From the NCBI RefSeq assembly GCF_002797445.1, contig NZ_PGEP01000001.1, positions 3,782,501 through 3,846,500 of the forward strand: DNA of 64,000 nucleotides. Reading direction: 5' to 3'. Made by a program: the position numbers and the translations under genes. Origin of the DNA: Acidovorax sp. 69 (GTDB lineage Bacteria; Pseudomonadota; Gammaproteobacteria; Burkholderiales; Burkholderiaceae_C). Positions 44,273-54,828 of this stretch are shown piece after piece (position 1 is the stretch's first letter; every line of letters starts with the position of its first letter). The notes under the pieces were generated by a model. That model saw only the letters and a program-made list of their open reading frames with translations, had not been told where the DNA came from and did no database searches.

Positions 44273-46786
44273 TCATAGCGCAGGCCGCAGCGCGCGCTCC
44301 AGTACCTCGGGCGGCATGGGGCGGCCAAACAGGTAGCCCTGAAAAGACTTGCAGCCGTAGCGTTGCAAAAATTCGAGCTGACCCGTGGTCTCGACCCCTT
44401 CAGCGACCACGGCCAAGTCCAGGCTGTCGGCCAGGGCCAGGATGGTGCGCACGATGGCCGCGTCGTTCGGGTCGGTCTGCAGGTCGCGCACAAAACTCTG
44501 GTCGATCTTGAGCTGGTCCAGCGGCAGGCGCTTGAGGTAACTCAGCGACGAATAGCCTGTGCCAAAGTCGTCGAGCGAAAAGCCCACGCCATAGCGGCGC
44601 AGGTGCTCCATGCGCGCAATGATGTCCTCGACATCGGCCAGCAGCAGGCTTTCGGTAAGTTCGAGCTTGAGGCGCTCGGGGTTGGCTCCGGTAGCGTCCA
44701 GCGTGCCCAGCACCCGTTCGACAAAATCGGGCTGACGGAACTGCCGCACGCTCACGTTGACGGACAGAAAGAACTGCCGCGTGAGCGAGCTGCGCGACCA
44801 CGTCACAAGCTGTGCACAGGCGGTCTCCAGCACCCACTGGCCCAGCGGCAGGATGAGCCCCGTTTGTTCCGCCAGGGGAATGAATTCGGCCGGCGACACC
44901 ATGCCCCGGCGCGGGTGGCGCCAGCGCACCAGCGCCTCTGCGCCCTGCAGGCGGCCCTTTCCGTCCACCACGGGCTGGTAGTACAGCACCAGCTCCTTTT
45001 CTTGCAAGCCCCGACGCAGGTCGGCCTCCAGGGCCGAGCGGTTGCTGACCGCCGCCTGCATATCGGGGTCAAAGAAACGCTGGGTGTTGCGGCCTGCCGC
45101 CTTGGCCTGGTACATGGCCAGATCGGCATGCTTGAGCAGCTCGTCCACGCTGCAGGCCTGCTGGCCAAACAGCGCGATGCCAATACTGGGCGTGCTGTGG
45201 TGGCTGGCCTCGCCCAATGCGTAGGGTTTGCCCAGTGTCGTGGCGATGTGGCTGGCCACCAGTGCGGCCTCGGCGCTGGCATGGTCGGCATCGGCGCTGA
45301 GGCCTTCGACCAGTACCACGAACTCATCGCCCCCAAAGCGGGCCACGGTGTCGGCCTCGCGCACACAGCCTTTCAGGCGTTGCGCCACCTGCAAGAGCAA
45401 CTGGTCGCCCGTGTCATGGCCCAAGGTGTCATTGAGGTCCTTGAAGTTGTCGAGATCGATGAACAGCAGCGCCCCCTGGGTGCCCGAGCGCGCCACCGCC
45501 AGCGTGGCATGCTGCAGCCGGTCCACCAGCAGGCGGCGGTTGGGCAGGCCGGTCAGGGAGTCATAAAACGCCAGGCGCTCGATCTGGGCCTCCACCTGCT
45601 TGCGCTCGGTGATGTCGCGGCCCACGCCCCGGTAGCCGCGCAGCGTACCGTCGGCGTCGATCACGGGCACGCCGCTGACCGATATCCAGTGCATGCTGCC
45701 ATCCGCGCGCTTGCGCTGCAGCTCCAGGTCGCGAAACGGCTGGTGCGATGCCAATACCGCGCGGTGCACCGCCCAGTCGGCATCGCTCATGTTCAGAGCA
45801 CCGATCTCCCAGCGCGTGCGCCCCATCACGCTCGACAGCGGAATACCGTTCACGCTCAGGTCACCCGCCAGTTGCACAAAGCGGCCCTCGGCATCGTGCT
45901 CCCAGTACCAGTCGGACGAGAGATCGCTCAGCGACCGAAAACGCGACTCGCTCTCACGCAACTCGTTCTCCACCCGCACGTAGTCACTCACATCGGCAAA
46001 GGTGCGCACCAGGCTTCCATCGGCCAACGTGGTCGTGCGCACCTCCAAAGTGCGGCCATCGCGTGAGGTGCGCCAGTACAACGCGGGGGCGGCGGCCACA
46101 GCACCTTGGGCGATGTAGTCGTGCCCGCGCCGGTCCACCAGGCTGTATCCCTCGCCGAAGTCACCGCGTTCGGCCTGCACGCGCGTCAGGTCGGCCAGCG
46201 TGGGGCGCATGGCCATCAGCGATTCGGGCAGGTTGAGCAGCTCCAGCACGCGCTGGTTGTAGACGGTGATGCGCCCATCAGGCCCGGTCTTGAAAATGCC
46301 CTGGCTCATGCTGGCCAGCGTGGCCTGCAAGGCCGTGCGCTGTTCCTGCAGCATCGTCAGCGCCTCCTGCCAGATGCGCGCGTCCACCATACGCACCGGG
46401 TGACCTTGCCCTTGGGCGTTTTGCACCAGGGCCACCAAGCGGTTGAGCAGCTCGCTCAGGTGCGAGACATCGTCTGGCTCGCGCAGCACATAGTCGCCCA
46501 GCCCACAGCGAAAAGCGCGTGCGGCCAGGGCCTCTTGCGTGGCATCGATGCACATCAGCACCGGGCGGCCCGCGCACAGCTCCAGCAGGCCAGGCAGCTC
46601 CTGGTCCGAGGGCTTGAGGCACAGCACCACGGCGTCCCAGGCCTGCGACGCCAGTGGCGCCATGGCGGTTTCGGGCGTGGGGCTGTTCACTACACGCCAG
46701 TCCGGGAAACGGGCAGCCAGCAGCCGCCGCGCGGTCGCTGCGTGCTGCGTGTCGATGTCCACCCACAAGACCGCCACGCCCGTCAT
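44273..46786 (-). CDS. PAS-GGDEF-EAL protein (c-di-GMP turnover)
   Basis: 837 residues from ATG 46786, which overlaps the stop of the upstream gene (ATGA). N-terminus: a receiver-like stretch (VLWVDIDTQHAATARRLL... VVLCLKPSDQELP), then two PAS domains, then GGDEF with intact RFGGDEFVVL and EAL with GAEALVRW, LTES, DDFGTGYSSLSYL and KIDQSFVRD. Both active-site signatures look complete, so it could make and break c-di-GMP. The N-terminal pseudo-receiver lacks the usual DD pair. The GGDEF-EAL part is very close in sequence to that of the upstream gene. Confidence 0.92.
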   Translation of the reverse strand: MTGVAVLWVDIDTQHAATARRLLAARFPDWRVVNSPTPETAMAPLASQAWDAVVLCLKPSDQELPGLLELCAGRPVLMCIDATQEALAARAFRCGLGDYVLREPDDVSHLSELLNRLVALVQNAQGQGHPVRMVDARIWQEALTMLQEQRTALQATLASMSQGIFKTGPDGRITVYNQRVLELLNLPESLMAMRPTLADLTRVQAERGDFGEGYSLVDRRGHDYIAQGAVAAAPALYWRTSRDGRTLEVRTTTLADGSLVRTFADVSDYVRVENELRESESRFRSLSDLSSDWYWEHDAEGRFVQLAGDLSVNGIPLSSVMGRTRWEIGALNMSDADWAVHRAVLASHQPFRDLELQRKRADGSMHWISVSGVPVIDADGTLRGYRGVGRDITERKQVEAQIERLAFYDSLTGLPNRRLLVDRLQHATLAVARSGTQGALLFIDLDNFKDLNDTLGHDTGDQLLLQVAQRLKGCVREADTVARFGGDEFVVLVEGLSADADHASAEAALVASHIATTLGKPYALGEASHHSTPSIGIALFGQQACSVDELLKHADLAMYQAKAAGRNTQRFFDPDMQAAVSNRSALEADLRRGLQEKELVLYYQPVVDGKGRLQGAEALVRWRHPRRGMVSPAEFIPLAEQTGLILPLGQWVLETACAQLVTWSRSSLTRQFFLSVNVSVRQFRQPDFVERVLGTLDATGANPERLKLELTESLLLADVEDIIARMEHLRRYGVGFSLDDFGTGYSSLSYLKRLPLDQLKIDQSFVRDLQTDPNDAAIVRTILALADSLDLAVVAEGVETTGQLEFLQRYGCKSFQGYLFGRPMPPEVLERALRPAL

Positions 46787-49700
46787 GGCTTGCGTCCCTC
46801 CGGCACAGTGGCCACGGGTTGTGCCATGAGGCCCAGCTGGTGCTCGCGCACAAACACGTCCATGGGGACCGGCCGGCCAAACAAATACCCCTGGAACCCC
46901 TCGCACCCGTGCAGCCTCAGGAATGACAACTGCCCCGTCGTCTCCACCCCCTCGGCCACCACCTCCAGATCCAGGCTCTTGGCCAGCGCCAATATGGTCC
47001 GCACTATCGCCGCGTCGTTCGGGTCTGTCAGCACGTCCCGCACAAAGCTCTGGTCGATCTTCACCTGGTCCAGCGGCAGGCGCTTGAGGTACGACAGCGA
47101 TGAGTAGCCGGTGCCAAAGTCATCAAGCGCAAACCCCACGCCTTCACTCTTGAGCTGCACCATGCGCGCGATGGTGTCTTCGATGTCCCCCAGCAGCAGG
47201 CTTTCTGTGAGTTCGAGTTTGAGTTTTCTGGGGTCTGCGTTGTGGCTCTTGAGGGTCTGCAGCACTTGGGCCACGAAGCCTGCCTGCCTGAATTGCCGGG
47301 CGCTGACGTTGACCGAGATGGACAGGTGGGCGGTGGTTTCGTGCTGGCTCCAGCGCTGCAGTTGTTCGCAGGCGGTTTGCAGTACGTATTGGCCCAGTGG
47401 GAGGATGAGGCCGGTTTGTTCTGCCAGGGGGATGAAGTCGCCGGGGCTGATCATGCCGCGCTGGGGGTGGAGCCAGCGCACCAGGGCTTCGGCTCCCATG
47501 AGGCGGGCGTGGTGGTCGACCACGGGTTGGTAGTGCACGAGCAGTTCGCCCCGGGCCAGGCCTTGGCGCAGGTCGGCTTCCAGGTTGGAGCGGGCGTTGA
47601 CGGCCGCTTGCATGTCGGGGTCGAAGAAGCGCTGGGTGTTGCGTCCTGCGGCTTTGGCCTGGTACATGGCCAGGTCTGCGCGTTTGAGCAGTTCGTCCAC
47701 GGTGAGGCGTTCGTCGCCAAAGAGGGTGATGCCGATGCTGGGGGTGCTGTAGTGCTGGCCGCCGTCCAGATCAAACGGCTGGTTCAGGCTGGCCAGGAGC
47801 TTTTCGGCGACGGTTTCTGCCTGGGTGGCGGCTTCTTGCAGATCGGGGGCCAGGGCTTCGAGCATGACGACGAATTCGTCACCGCCAAAGCGGGCGACGG
47901 TGTCGGCTTCGCGCACGCTGCCCACCAGGCGGGTGGCCACCTGGGCCAGGAGCTGGTCGCCCATGTCGTGGCCCAGGGTGTCGTTCAGGTCTTTGAAGTT
48001 ATCGAGGTCGATGAACAGCAGGGCGCCGAGGTTCTTGGTGCGCTGGCAGGCGGCGATGGAGCGTTGCAGGCGATCGAGCAGCAGGCGCCGGTTGGGCAGG
48101 CCCGTGAGTGCGTCGTAGAAGGCCAGGCGCTCGATTTCTTGCTCTGCGCGTTTGCGGTCCGTGATGTCGCGGCACACGCCCAACACGCCCGTCACACGGC
48201 CATGCAGGTCGCGGATGGGGGTCTTGATGGTTTCAAACCGGCCCTGGTAGCCGTCTTCCGCAAAGGTGAGCGTCTCTTCGTACACCAGAGGCTGCCAGGC
48301 ATGCATGGCACGCTGGTCATATTTGCGAAAGCGATCGGCCTCGGCGGGGGTGGTCAGGTCGTAGTCATTGCGTCCCAATATCTGCTGCTCAGGTCTGCCG
48401 ACAAACCGCTCAAACACCGGATTGACAGACAGATAAACCCCCTCTGCATCCTTGAGGAACACCATGTCAGGTATGGCACTGACCACGCTGGCCAAGTGCG
48501 CTTTCTGGTGGGCCAGCTCCTGCTCGATGCGCTTGAGTGCCGTGAGATCGTAAGAAAACAGCACCACGGCCGGTGTGTCCTCACCCGCAACGGTTTCGAG
48601 TGCGATGGTGGTGTGGCGGTACTGCATGCCATCAGGCCCGTCAATGCGGTTTTCAAACACCGCCGTTTCGCCCGCGAAGGCCTTGTCGAAGTGGGGCTGC
48701 ATGCGCGCAAACACCTCGGGGGCAATCACATCCTGCAAGCGCTGGCCCTGCAGGTCCTGTGGCCGTTTGTACAGCCAGCGCGCCTGCTGCTCGTTGACAT
48801 ACAGAACGCGCAGATCACGATCGAGCCGTGCCACCCCGCCGGGCACGTGGCGCAGCATGTTGGCCATGAGCGCATCTTTGGCATGTGCGGCCTCTTCGGC
48901 CTCGTGGTGGACGGTAATGTCCGTCTGCACTCCGTCCCACAACACGCGGCCGTCCTGCAGCATCCGCGGCGATGAACTCAGGTGCATCCAGCGCACCTGC
49001 CCATCGGTACGGCGCAAACGGAAAACCGTCTCCAGGCTGGTCATTGACAAGAAGGACTGCCTCTCTGCCTGCCGCAAGCCGTTGATGTCTTCCTCCAGGA
49101 TCTGTCGGTAAAGCACCCCGGGATCGTTCTGCACCTCTTCGGCGCTGACCCCATTGAGCCGCTCGATGGCATCACCCATGTGCACGAAGTGCACACGCCC
49201 ATCCAGTTCGCGCACCACCTGAAACAATACACTGTGCGGGAGATTGCGCCCCAGCAGCGACAAGCGGCTCTCGCTTTCACGCAGGCGGCTTTCAGCCTCC
49301 TGAATGCGTGCAAACGGCCGGCGGATGCCCGCATCAAACACCGCCTGGTACAGCAGCGCATAGGCGATCACCCGCAACCCATGGGCCAACGGGCCGCCGA
49401 CAAACGTGTTCCGGCCCAGCAAAACCAGGGTCAGTTCGCCACACGCAAAAACAACAGCGGCCCAGGCGAATAGAAGCTCGCGTGGCTGAGGGTCGCGGCG
49501 GTGGGCGCTGCGATACAACACCACCGCAGACACCCCGAGCACCACCGCCAGCCCAGCGGCTACCACCTGGGGCAACACGCCATCGGCCGCGTGAGCAAAC
49601 CATCCCGGCAAGGGCCCCAGGGCGGAACCCACCAAGACCAGCGTAATGGCACCGGCCACCACCAACCATGCCCTGGCGGCCCCCGGCGCGGACAAACGCG

Positions 49701-50109
49701 CGGCCGTGAGCCCCAGTGTGACCGCCTCGGCCACCCGAGCCCCACGGCTCAGCCACAGGGAAATGTCGGTACTGCTCAGCAGCGAGCCCCCAGCACCGGA
49801 GTGCACCAGCACCCCGTGCAGAAAGTTGCAAGCCGCCGCCACCCCGAATCCCGCCACCAGCACATTGGCCCTGGCCTGCTCCTGCGCTTCAAGGGCATGC
49901 AGCGACACTGACACCACCAGCAGCCCCAGCAAAACAGCGACCAGCTCCAGAAATGGCTCCAAACCATACTGAGCACCCGCGCCGTCGCCAAGCATCTGTG
50001 CCAGCGGGAGGATCACAAGCACCAGCACAGCCACGACCAACACCACCGTGACGGCAGGCGCATCCGACAGGAGCGGACGCCCAGGCTGAAGGCTGTGGGG
50101 GGAAGACAT
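46783..50109 (-). CDS. Membrane-bound PAS-GGDEF-EAL protein (MASE3-like sensor)
   Basis: 1108 residues. N-terminal seven or so hydrophobic segments to about residue 260 (with FLELVAVLLGLLVVSVSLHALEAQEQARANVLVAGFGVAAACNFLHG) resemble the MASE3 membrane sensor; three PAS domains follow, about 290-700, then GGDEF (LFIDLDNFKDLNDTLGHDMGDQLL..., RFGGDEFVVM) and EAL (GAEALVRW, DDFGTGYSSLSYLKRLPLDQVKIDQSFV). Both catalytic signatures are complete. Its stop overlaps the next gene's start; the two probably arose by duplication of the GGDEF-EAL part, with different sensors. Confidence 0.92.
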   Translation of the reverse strand: MSSPHSLQPGRPLLSDAPAVTVVLVVAVLVLVILPLAQMLGDGAGAQYGLEPFLELVAVLLGLLVVSVSLHALEAQEQARANVLVAGFGVAAACNFLHGVLVHSGAGGSLLSSTDISLWLSRGARVAEAVTLGLTAARLSAPGAARAWLVVAGAITLVLVGSALGPLPGWFAHAADGVLPQVVAAGLAVVLGVSAVVLYRSAHRRDPQPRELLFAWAAVVFACGELTLVLLGRNTFVGGPLAHGLRVIAYALLYQAVFDAGIRRPFARIQEAESRLRESESRLSLLGRNLPHSVLFQVVRELDGRVHFVHMGDAIERLNGVSAEEVQNDPGVLYRQILEEDINGLRQAERQSFLSMTSLETVFRLRRTDGQVRWMHLSSSPRMLQDGRVLWDGVQTDITVHHEAEEAAHAKDALMANMLRHVPGGVARLDRDLRVLYVNEQQARWLYKRPQDLQGQRLQDVIAPEVFARMQPHFDKAFAGETAVFENRIDGPDGMQYRHTTIALETVAGEDTPAVVLFSYDLTALKRIEQELAHQKAHLASVVSAIPDMVFLKDAEGVYLSVNPVFERFVGRPEQQILGRNDYDLTTPAEADRFRKYDQRAMHAWQPLVYEETLTFAEDGYQGRFETIKTPIRDLHGRVTGVLGVCRDITDRKRAEQEIERLAFYDALTGLPNRRLLLDRLQRSIAACQRTKNLGALLFIDLDNFKDLNDTLGHDMGDQLLAQVATRLVGSVREADTVARFGGDEFVVMLEALAPDLQEAATQAETVAEKLLASLNQPFDLDGGQHYSTPSIGITLFGDERLTVDELLKRADLAMYQAKAAGRNTQRFFDPDMQAAVNARSNLEADLRQGLARGELLVHYQPVVDHHARLMGAEALVRWLHPQRGMISPGDFIPLAEQTGLILPLGQYVLQTACEQLQRWSQHETTAHLSISVNVSARQFRQAGFVAQVLQTLKSHNADPRKLKLELTESLLLGDIEDTIARMVQLKSEGVGFALDDFGTGYSSLSYLKRLPLDQVKIDQSFVRDVLTDPNDAAIVRTILALAKSLDLEVVAEGVETTGQLSFLRLHGCEGFQGYLFGRPVPMDVFVREHQLGLMAQPVATVPEGRKP

Positions 50110-50224
50110 ACGAGGGGTGGAGCTGCCGGAGAGGATTTACTGAGACACTACGGCACAAGTGTATCTACGCGTAAAGAAATAACCAGAGTGTCAACTCGGC
50201 CGTGCAACAAAGCGCAGCCCCCAC

Positions 50225-50246
50225 AAAAAACGGGGCCGAAGCCCCG
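50225..50246 (-). terminator. Intrinsic terminator after acnA
   Basis: CGGGGC (50231-50236) and GCCCCG (50241-50246) with a four-base loop that reads TTCG on the minus strand, followed there by six T. It lies 27 bp beyond the acnA stop. Confidence 0.88.
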
Positions 50247-50273
50247 CTGCCCCTGCGTACCGGAATCCTTGGT

Positions 50274-53213
50274 TCAGTCTTCCAGCAACTGTCGCAGCAC
50301 AAAGGGCAGAATGCCCCCGGCCTGGTAGTAGTCCACCTCGATGGGGGTGTCGATGCGCAGGGTCACGGTGACCTCCTGGCGGCTGCCATCGGCGCGGTGG
50401 ATCACCAATTGGGCATCACTTTGTGGCGCAAGGTCCACATCAGGCACCACGTCAATGACCTCCGAGCCCGTGAGGCCCAGCGACTCCCACGATTCGCCCG
50501 CCTTGAACTGCAGCGGCAGCACGCCCATGCCCACCAGGTTGGAGCGATGAATGCGCTCAAAACTGCGCGCCACCACGGCCTTGATGCCCAGCAGTTGCGT
50601 GCCCTTGGCGGCCCAGTCGCGGCTGGAGCCGGTGCCGTATTCCTCGCCCGCAAAAATCACCGTGGGTGTGCGCTGCGCCATGTACTGCATGGCGGCATCA
50701 AAGATGAACATCTTCTCGCCCTGCAGCGCACCTTCGTTCTGGAACACGGTCACCCCGCCCTCTTCGCGCGAGCCATCGGCCGTGGGCGGAATCATGAGGT
50801 TCTTGATGCGCACGTTGGCAAAGGTGCCACGCACCATCACGTCGTGGTTGCCGCGCCGCGCGCCGTAGCTGTTGAAGTCCGCCTTCTGCACGCCGTGCTG
50901 CAGCAGCCACTGGCCGGCGGGTGAACTCTCTTTGATCGAGCCTGCAGGCGAGATGTGGTCGGTGGTGATGGAGTCGCCAAACAGCGCCATGATGCGGGCG
51001 CCGAGCACCGAGGGAAGTTTGACATCATTTTGGCCTCCAGCGCTTGATTTGCCTGCGATAGCAGCTCCTCTTTCGAGAGCAAACTGGGCAAAGAACGGGG
51101 GCTCGGCAATGTAGGTGCTGGCGGGCCAGGTGTAGGCCGTGCCGCTCACACCCTTGATCTTTTCCCACAGCTTGCCAGGGTCGGTGGCGACCTTGGCGTA
51201 GTTCTCACGGAAGGCCTTGCCGTTCATGGCGAACTTCAGCAGGGCGTGGACTTCGTCGCTGGTCGGCCAGATGTCGCCCAGGTAAATGTCTTTGCCCCCC
51301 TTGCCCTGGCCCACCGGCTCGGTTATCAGGTCCTTGAGCACCGTGCCCGCGATGGCATAGGCCACCACCAGCGGCGGGCTGGCCAGGAAGTTGGCCTTGA
51401 GGTTGGGGTGGATGCGCGCCTCGAAATTGCGGTTGCCCGACAGCACGGCCGCGCAAATCAGGTCGTTGCTGGTGATGGCCTCGTTCAGCTCGGGCGTGAG
51501 GTCGCCCGCATTGCCGATGCAGGTGGTGCAGCCGTAGCCGGCCAGCGCAAAACCCAGCTTTTCCAGGTAGGGCAGCAGGCCCGTTTGCGTGAGGTATTCC
51601 GTCACGATGCGCGAGCCAGGGGCCAGCGATGTCTTGATGTGCGGCTGCACCTTGAGCCCCGCCTCCACCGCCTTTTTGGCCAGGAGGCCAGCGGCCAGCA
51701 GCACGCTGGGGTTGCTGGTGTTGGTGCAGCTGGTGATGGCCGCAATCAGCACGTCGCCATTGCCGACGGTAGGGTCCGCCCCTTTGGTGGGCATCACAGC
51801 CGTGGCGTCGGCATGGGCAGTGGCCAAAGCGGGTTTGTTGCCCTCCATTTCCGCCAGGGAGCGGGGTGCACCCGCAGGCGCTGGTTTGTCCTTGGGCGCG
51901 GCCTCCTGAACCATGTCCTGGCCGCGGTGAATATGGTGACGGGTGTGCAGCAGCTCAGCCGGCCGGTTGAAGCCGTTTTGCGCATTGGGTTGGCTGAACA
52001 GGTCTGCAAACTGGCGGCTGACCTGGCCCAGCTCGATGCGGTCTTGTGGGCGCTTGGGGCCTGCCAAACTGGGGGTGACGCTGCCCAGGTCGAGCTTCAC
52101 GACCTGCGAGTAATCGATCTCCCCGGCCAGGGGCACGCCAAACAGGCCCTGGGCCTTGAAGTAGGCTTCGAAGGCTTCGATCTCGGCCTTGGTGCGGCCC
52201 GTGCCCTGAAAGTAGTCGATGGTCTTTTCATCGACCGGAAAGAACCCCATGGTGGCGCCGTACTCGGGCGCCATGTTGCCGATGGTGGCGCGGTCGGGCA
52301 GTGACAGCGTGCGCGTGCCTTCGCCGAAAAACTCCACGAACTTGCCCACCACCTTGTGCTGGCGCAGCAGCTCGGTCACCGTGAGCACCAGGTCGGTGGC
52401 CGTCACGCCCTCGCGCAACCGGCCGGTCATATCAAAGCCCACCACATCGGGGGTGAGGAAGTACACGGGCTGGCCCAGCATGGCGGCTTCGGCCTCGATA
52501 CCGCCCACGCCCCAGCCCACCACCCCAATGCCGTTGATCATGGTGGTGTGGCTGTCGGTGCCGACCAGGGTGTCGGGGAAATACAGACCATCCTTGCGCT
52601 TGTGCACACCACGCGCCAGGTATTCGAGGTTGACCTGGTGCACGATGCCAAAGCCCGGGGGCACCACGCCAAAGGTGTCAAAGGCCTGCATGCCCCATTT
52701 CATGAACTCGTAGCGCTCCCGGTTGCGCTGGAACTCGAGCTTCATGTTCAGGTCGAGCGAATTCTTCTTGCCGTAGTGGTCCACCATGATGGAGTGGTCC
52801 ACCACCAGGTCCACGGGCACCAGCGGCTCGATCTTCTTGGGGTTCTTGCCCAGGCGCGCGGCCACGCTGCGCATCGCGGCCAGGTCAGCCAGCAGCGGCA
52901 CGCCGGTAAAGTCTTGCAGCACCACGCGCGAGACCACGAACGGAATTTCGTCCTTGCGCTCGGCATTGGGCGCCCAGTGCGCCAGTTGCTTCACATGCTC
53001 TGCCGTCACCTTGCGCCCATCGCAATTGCGCAGCACCGATTCGAGCACGATGCGGATCGACACGGGCAGGCGCTGGATCTGGGGGAACTGCCTGGCCAGC
53101 GCGGGCAGCGAGTAGAACTGGCCTTCTTTGCCAGACGCTGTCTTGAAGCTTTTGAGGGTGTTGGCAAACGCGTTGCGGGCGGGCTTGGGCGACAACTTGC
53201 GTGATACGGCCAT
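50274..53213 (-). CDS. acnA: Aconitate hydratase AcnA with two insertions
   Basis: TCA-cycle aconitase of the AcnA/IRP1 type, 979 residues against 891 in E. coli. [4Fe-4S] ligands Cys496 ([13 protein letters not shown]), Cys562 and Cys565 ([10 protein letters not shown]) are present; [20 protein letters not shown] and [16 protein letters not shown] are the other key signatures. Extra length lies in two places: a Pro/Ala/His-rich linker about residues 400-475 before the first ligand ([24 protein letters not shown]), and about 20 residues at 711-731, whose DNA is a repeat copy. Single-gene unit with its own terminator; no second aconitase gene is in the window. Confidence 0.96.
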   Translation of the reverse strand: MAVSRKLSPKPARNAFANTLKSFKTASGKEGQFYSLPALARQFPQIQRLPVSIRIVLESVLRNCDGRKVTAEHVKQLAHWAPNAERKDEIPFVVSRVVLQDFTGVPLLADLAAMRSVAARLGKNPKKIEPLVPVDLVVDHSIMVDHYGKKNSLDLNMKLEFQRNRERYEFMKWGMQAFDTFGVVPPGFGIVHQVNLEYLARGVHKRKDGLYFPDTLVGTDSHTTMINGIGVVGWGVGGIEAEAAMLGQPVYFLTPDVVGFDMTGRLREGVTATDLVLTVTELLRQHKVVGKFVEFFGEGTRTLSLPDRATIGNMAPEYGATMGFFPVDEKTIDYFQGTGRTKAEIEAFEAYFKAQGLFGVPLAGEIDYSQVVKLDLGSVTPSLAGPKRPQDRIELGQVSRQFADLFSQPNAQNGFNRPAELLHTRHHIHRGQDMVQEAAPKDKPAPAGAPRSLAEMEGNKPALATAHADATAVMPTKGADPTVGNGDVLIAAITSCTNTSNPSVLLAAGLLAKKAVEAGLKVQPHIKTSLAPGSRIVTEYLTQTGLLPYLEKLGFALAGYGCTTCIGNAGDLTPELNEAITSNDLICAAVLSGNRNFEARIHPNLKANFLASPPLVVAYAIAGTVLKDLITEPVGQGKGGKDIYLGDIWPTSDEVHALLKFAMNGKAFRENYAKVATDPGKLWEKIKGVSGTAYTWPASTYIAEPPFFAQFALERGAAIAGKSSAGGQNDVKLPSVLGARIMALFGDSITTDHISPAGSIKESSPAGQWLLQHGVQKADFNSYGARRGNHDVMVRGTFANVRIKNLMIPPTADGSREEGGVTVFQNEGALQGEKMFIFDAAMQYMAQRTPTVIFAGEEYGTGSSRDWAAKGTQLLGIKAVVARSFERIHRSNLVGMGVLPLQFKAGESWESLGLTGSEVIDVVPDVDLAPQSDAQLVIHRADGSRQEVTVTLRIDTPIEVDYYQAGGILPFVLRQLLED
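51023..51083 (+). repeat. Dispersed AGCGCT-type repeat inside acnA, copy 7
   Basis: TGGCCTCCAGCGCTTgatttgcctgcgataGCAGCTcctctttcgAGAGCAAAC. Shared with other copies: TGGCCTCtAGCGCTT, GCAGCT and a GATAGCAA-like end. It is diverged but colinear, and is read in frame on the minus strand as [19 protein letters not shown], residues about 711-731 of AcnA. Confidence 0.6.
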
Positions 53214-53353
53214 GGCGAACTCCGGTGAAAGGCAACAAAGCCTATTCTGGCAGTCCTGGATGACGGTGCAATCGTGGGGCTATGCGGGCACGGCCCATAG
53301 GCCCCATATAGGCCCATGCGGCGTGGTCGCGGGCCGGCCCAAGCCGCTCCCGC

Positions 53354-53423
53354 GCAATTTTTGAGTAAAAGTGCCCCTTGCGCTTTTTGAATAAGCGCAG
53401 ACAGCTATTCTTTCAGGAGCAAA
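53354..53423 (+). repeat. Dispersed AGCGCT-type repeat, copy 8
   Basis: TGCCCCTTGCGCTttttgAATAAGCGCagaCAGCTATtctttcAGGAGC, lying between acnA (start 53213) and the small membrane protein (53434-53841). Orientation is forward on the plus strand. Confidence 0.7.
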
Positions 53424-53433
53424 AAAGGGTCCG

Positions 53434-53841
53434 TCAAGCGGCCGCCCATCTGGGCAGGCGGCGCACCCCCAGCCACTGCAGCTCGGCCAGCGCGGCCACC
53501 GACACCCCATGCACCATCAGATAGGCCTGCCCCAGCAAGGTGGGTGTGAGCGCGGAGCCCAGCAGCAGCGCCAGGCTGGCCAGCGCCCAGGCAAAGTTGC
53601 CCACAATCAGCAGCCATAGCCAGCCACGGGGCATAGGCTCGGACTGCGCAATCGCCACAGCCAGGGCCGCATAGCCCAGCAGCAGGGCTCCCGTCACCTG
53701 CAGCAGCCCCGGCGGCAGGCCCAGCCACTCGGCCAGCGGTGCTGTCAACAGCAGGTGCAGGGCACCCAGCAGAAGCCCCGTGGAGGCATCGAACCAGACC
53801 ACGGCGCGCAGGAATCGGGGAGAGGACATCAGCTTGAACAT
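53434..53841 (-). CDS. Small membrane protein, divergent from an XRE regulator
   Basis: 135 residues from ATG 53841, with AAGGAG at a good distance. Four hydrophobic segments (about 12-30, 40-60, 67-88, 94-114). No family is recognised. It lies back to back with the XRE regulator gene (start 53956), so the regulator may control it. Confidence 0.7.
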   Translation of the reverse strand: MFKLMSSPRFLRAVVWFDASTGLLLGALHLLLTAPLAEWLGLPPGLLQVTGALLLGYAALAVAIAQSEPMPRGWLWLLIVGNFAWALASLALLLGSALTPTLLGQAYLMVHGVSVAALAELQWLGVRRLPRWAAA

Positions 53842-53955
53842 GGAAAACTCCTTGGCGGAAGAATGAAGAAGGCTCCATCGTTCCCGCCCCGGCGCACCGC
53901 GTCGATGACCTGCCAGGTAATGGCCTGTGGGCGGTTTGATCCTAGGATGGGGCCC

Positions 53956-54828
53956 ATGAAGCCCACGCCCACCCCCTTGCATCGATCCCCGCGCCACGCC
54001 TTGCCGCACCGGGAGGCACCAACGGGGCCTGCATCGTTCGGCGACCACCTGCGCACCTGGCGCCAGCAGCGGCACCTGAGTCAACTGGAGCTGGCCAACG
54101 AGGCGGATATCTCCACCAGGCATGTGAGCTTCATGGAAACCGGCCGCACCAACCCCAGCCGCGAGATGGTGCTGCGCCTGTGCGAGCGGCTGTCCATCCC
54201 GCTGCGCGAGCGCAACGCCCTGTTGGTGGCCGCAGGCTACGCACCGATGTACCGCGAACGGGCGCTGGACGACCCGGCGCTGGCGGCAGCACGCCAGGCG
54301 GTGGAGCTGGTGCTCAGGGGCCATGAACCCTGCCCCGCCATTGCACTCGATCGCTGCTGGAACGTGATCGCTACCAACCGGGCCGCGCAGGCCCTGCTGG
54401 CCGCGCATGTCAGCGCCGAATTGCTCACGCCCCCAGTCAACGTATTCCGCCTGAGCCTGCACCCCCAGGGGCTGGCGCCGCGCATCACCAACCTGGCGCA
54501 ATGGCGCCACCACCTGTTTGAGCGATTGCGCCAGCAGATTCAGGCCACGGCCGACCCCGCACTGATAGCCCTGCAGACGGAACTGATGGAATATCCTGCC
54601 CCCGAGGAACCCTGCCCACTGGTTTTGGCGGGGGAAATGCTGGGTGTGGTCATGCCTTTTTGTTTTGAAAGTGTGCACGGTATGCTGTCACTCATCAGCA
54701 CCACCACGATATTCGGCACCCCGGTGGATGTGACGCTGCAGGAGTTGGCCGTGGAGTCGTTCTTTCCGGCCGATGAATACACAGCCAATGTGCTGCGTGC
54801 AATAGCCCGCGACAATTGCGCGACCTGA
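53956..54828 (+). CDS. XRE-family regulator with MmyB-like ligand-binding domain
   Basis: 290 residues from ATG 53956 (an ATG three codons earlier, 53947, is an alternative). N-terminal HTH_3: FGDHLRTWRQQRHLSQLELANEADISTRHVSFMETGRTNPSREMVLRLCERLSIPL, then the MmyB-like domain beginning at YAPMYRERALDDPALAAARQAVELVLRGHEP. This family regulates degradation or transport genes in actinobacteria and proteobacteria. The divergent membrane-protein gene is a probable target. Confidence 0.88.
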   Translation: MKPTPTPLHRSPRHALPHREAPTGPASFGDHLRTWRQQRHLSQLELANEADISTRHVSFMETGRTNPSREMVLRLCERLSIPLRERNALLVAAGYAPMYRERALDDPALAAARQAVELVLRGHEPCPAIALDRCWNVIATNRAAQALLAAHVSAELLTPPVNVFRLSLHPQGLAPRITNLAQWRHHLFERLRQQIQATADPALIALQTELMEYPAPEEPCPLVLAGEMLGVVMPFCFESVHGMLSLISTTTIFGTPVDVTLQELAVESFFPADEYTANVLRAIARDNCAT

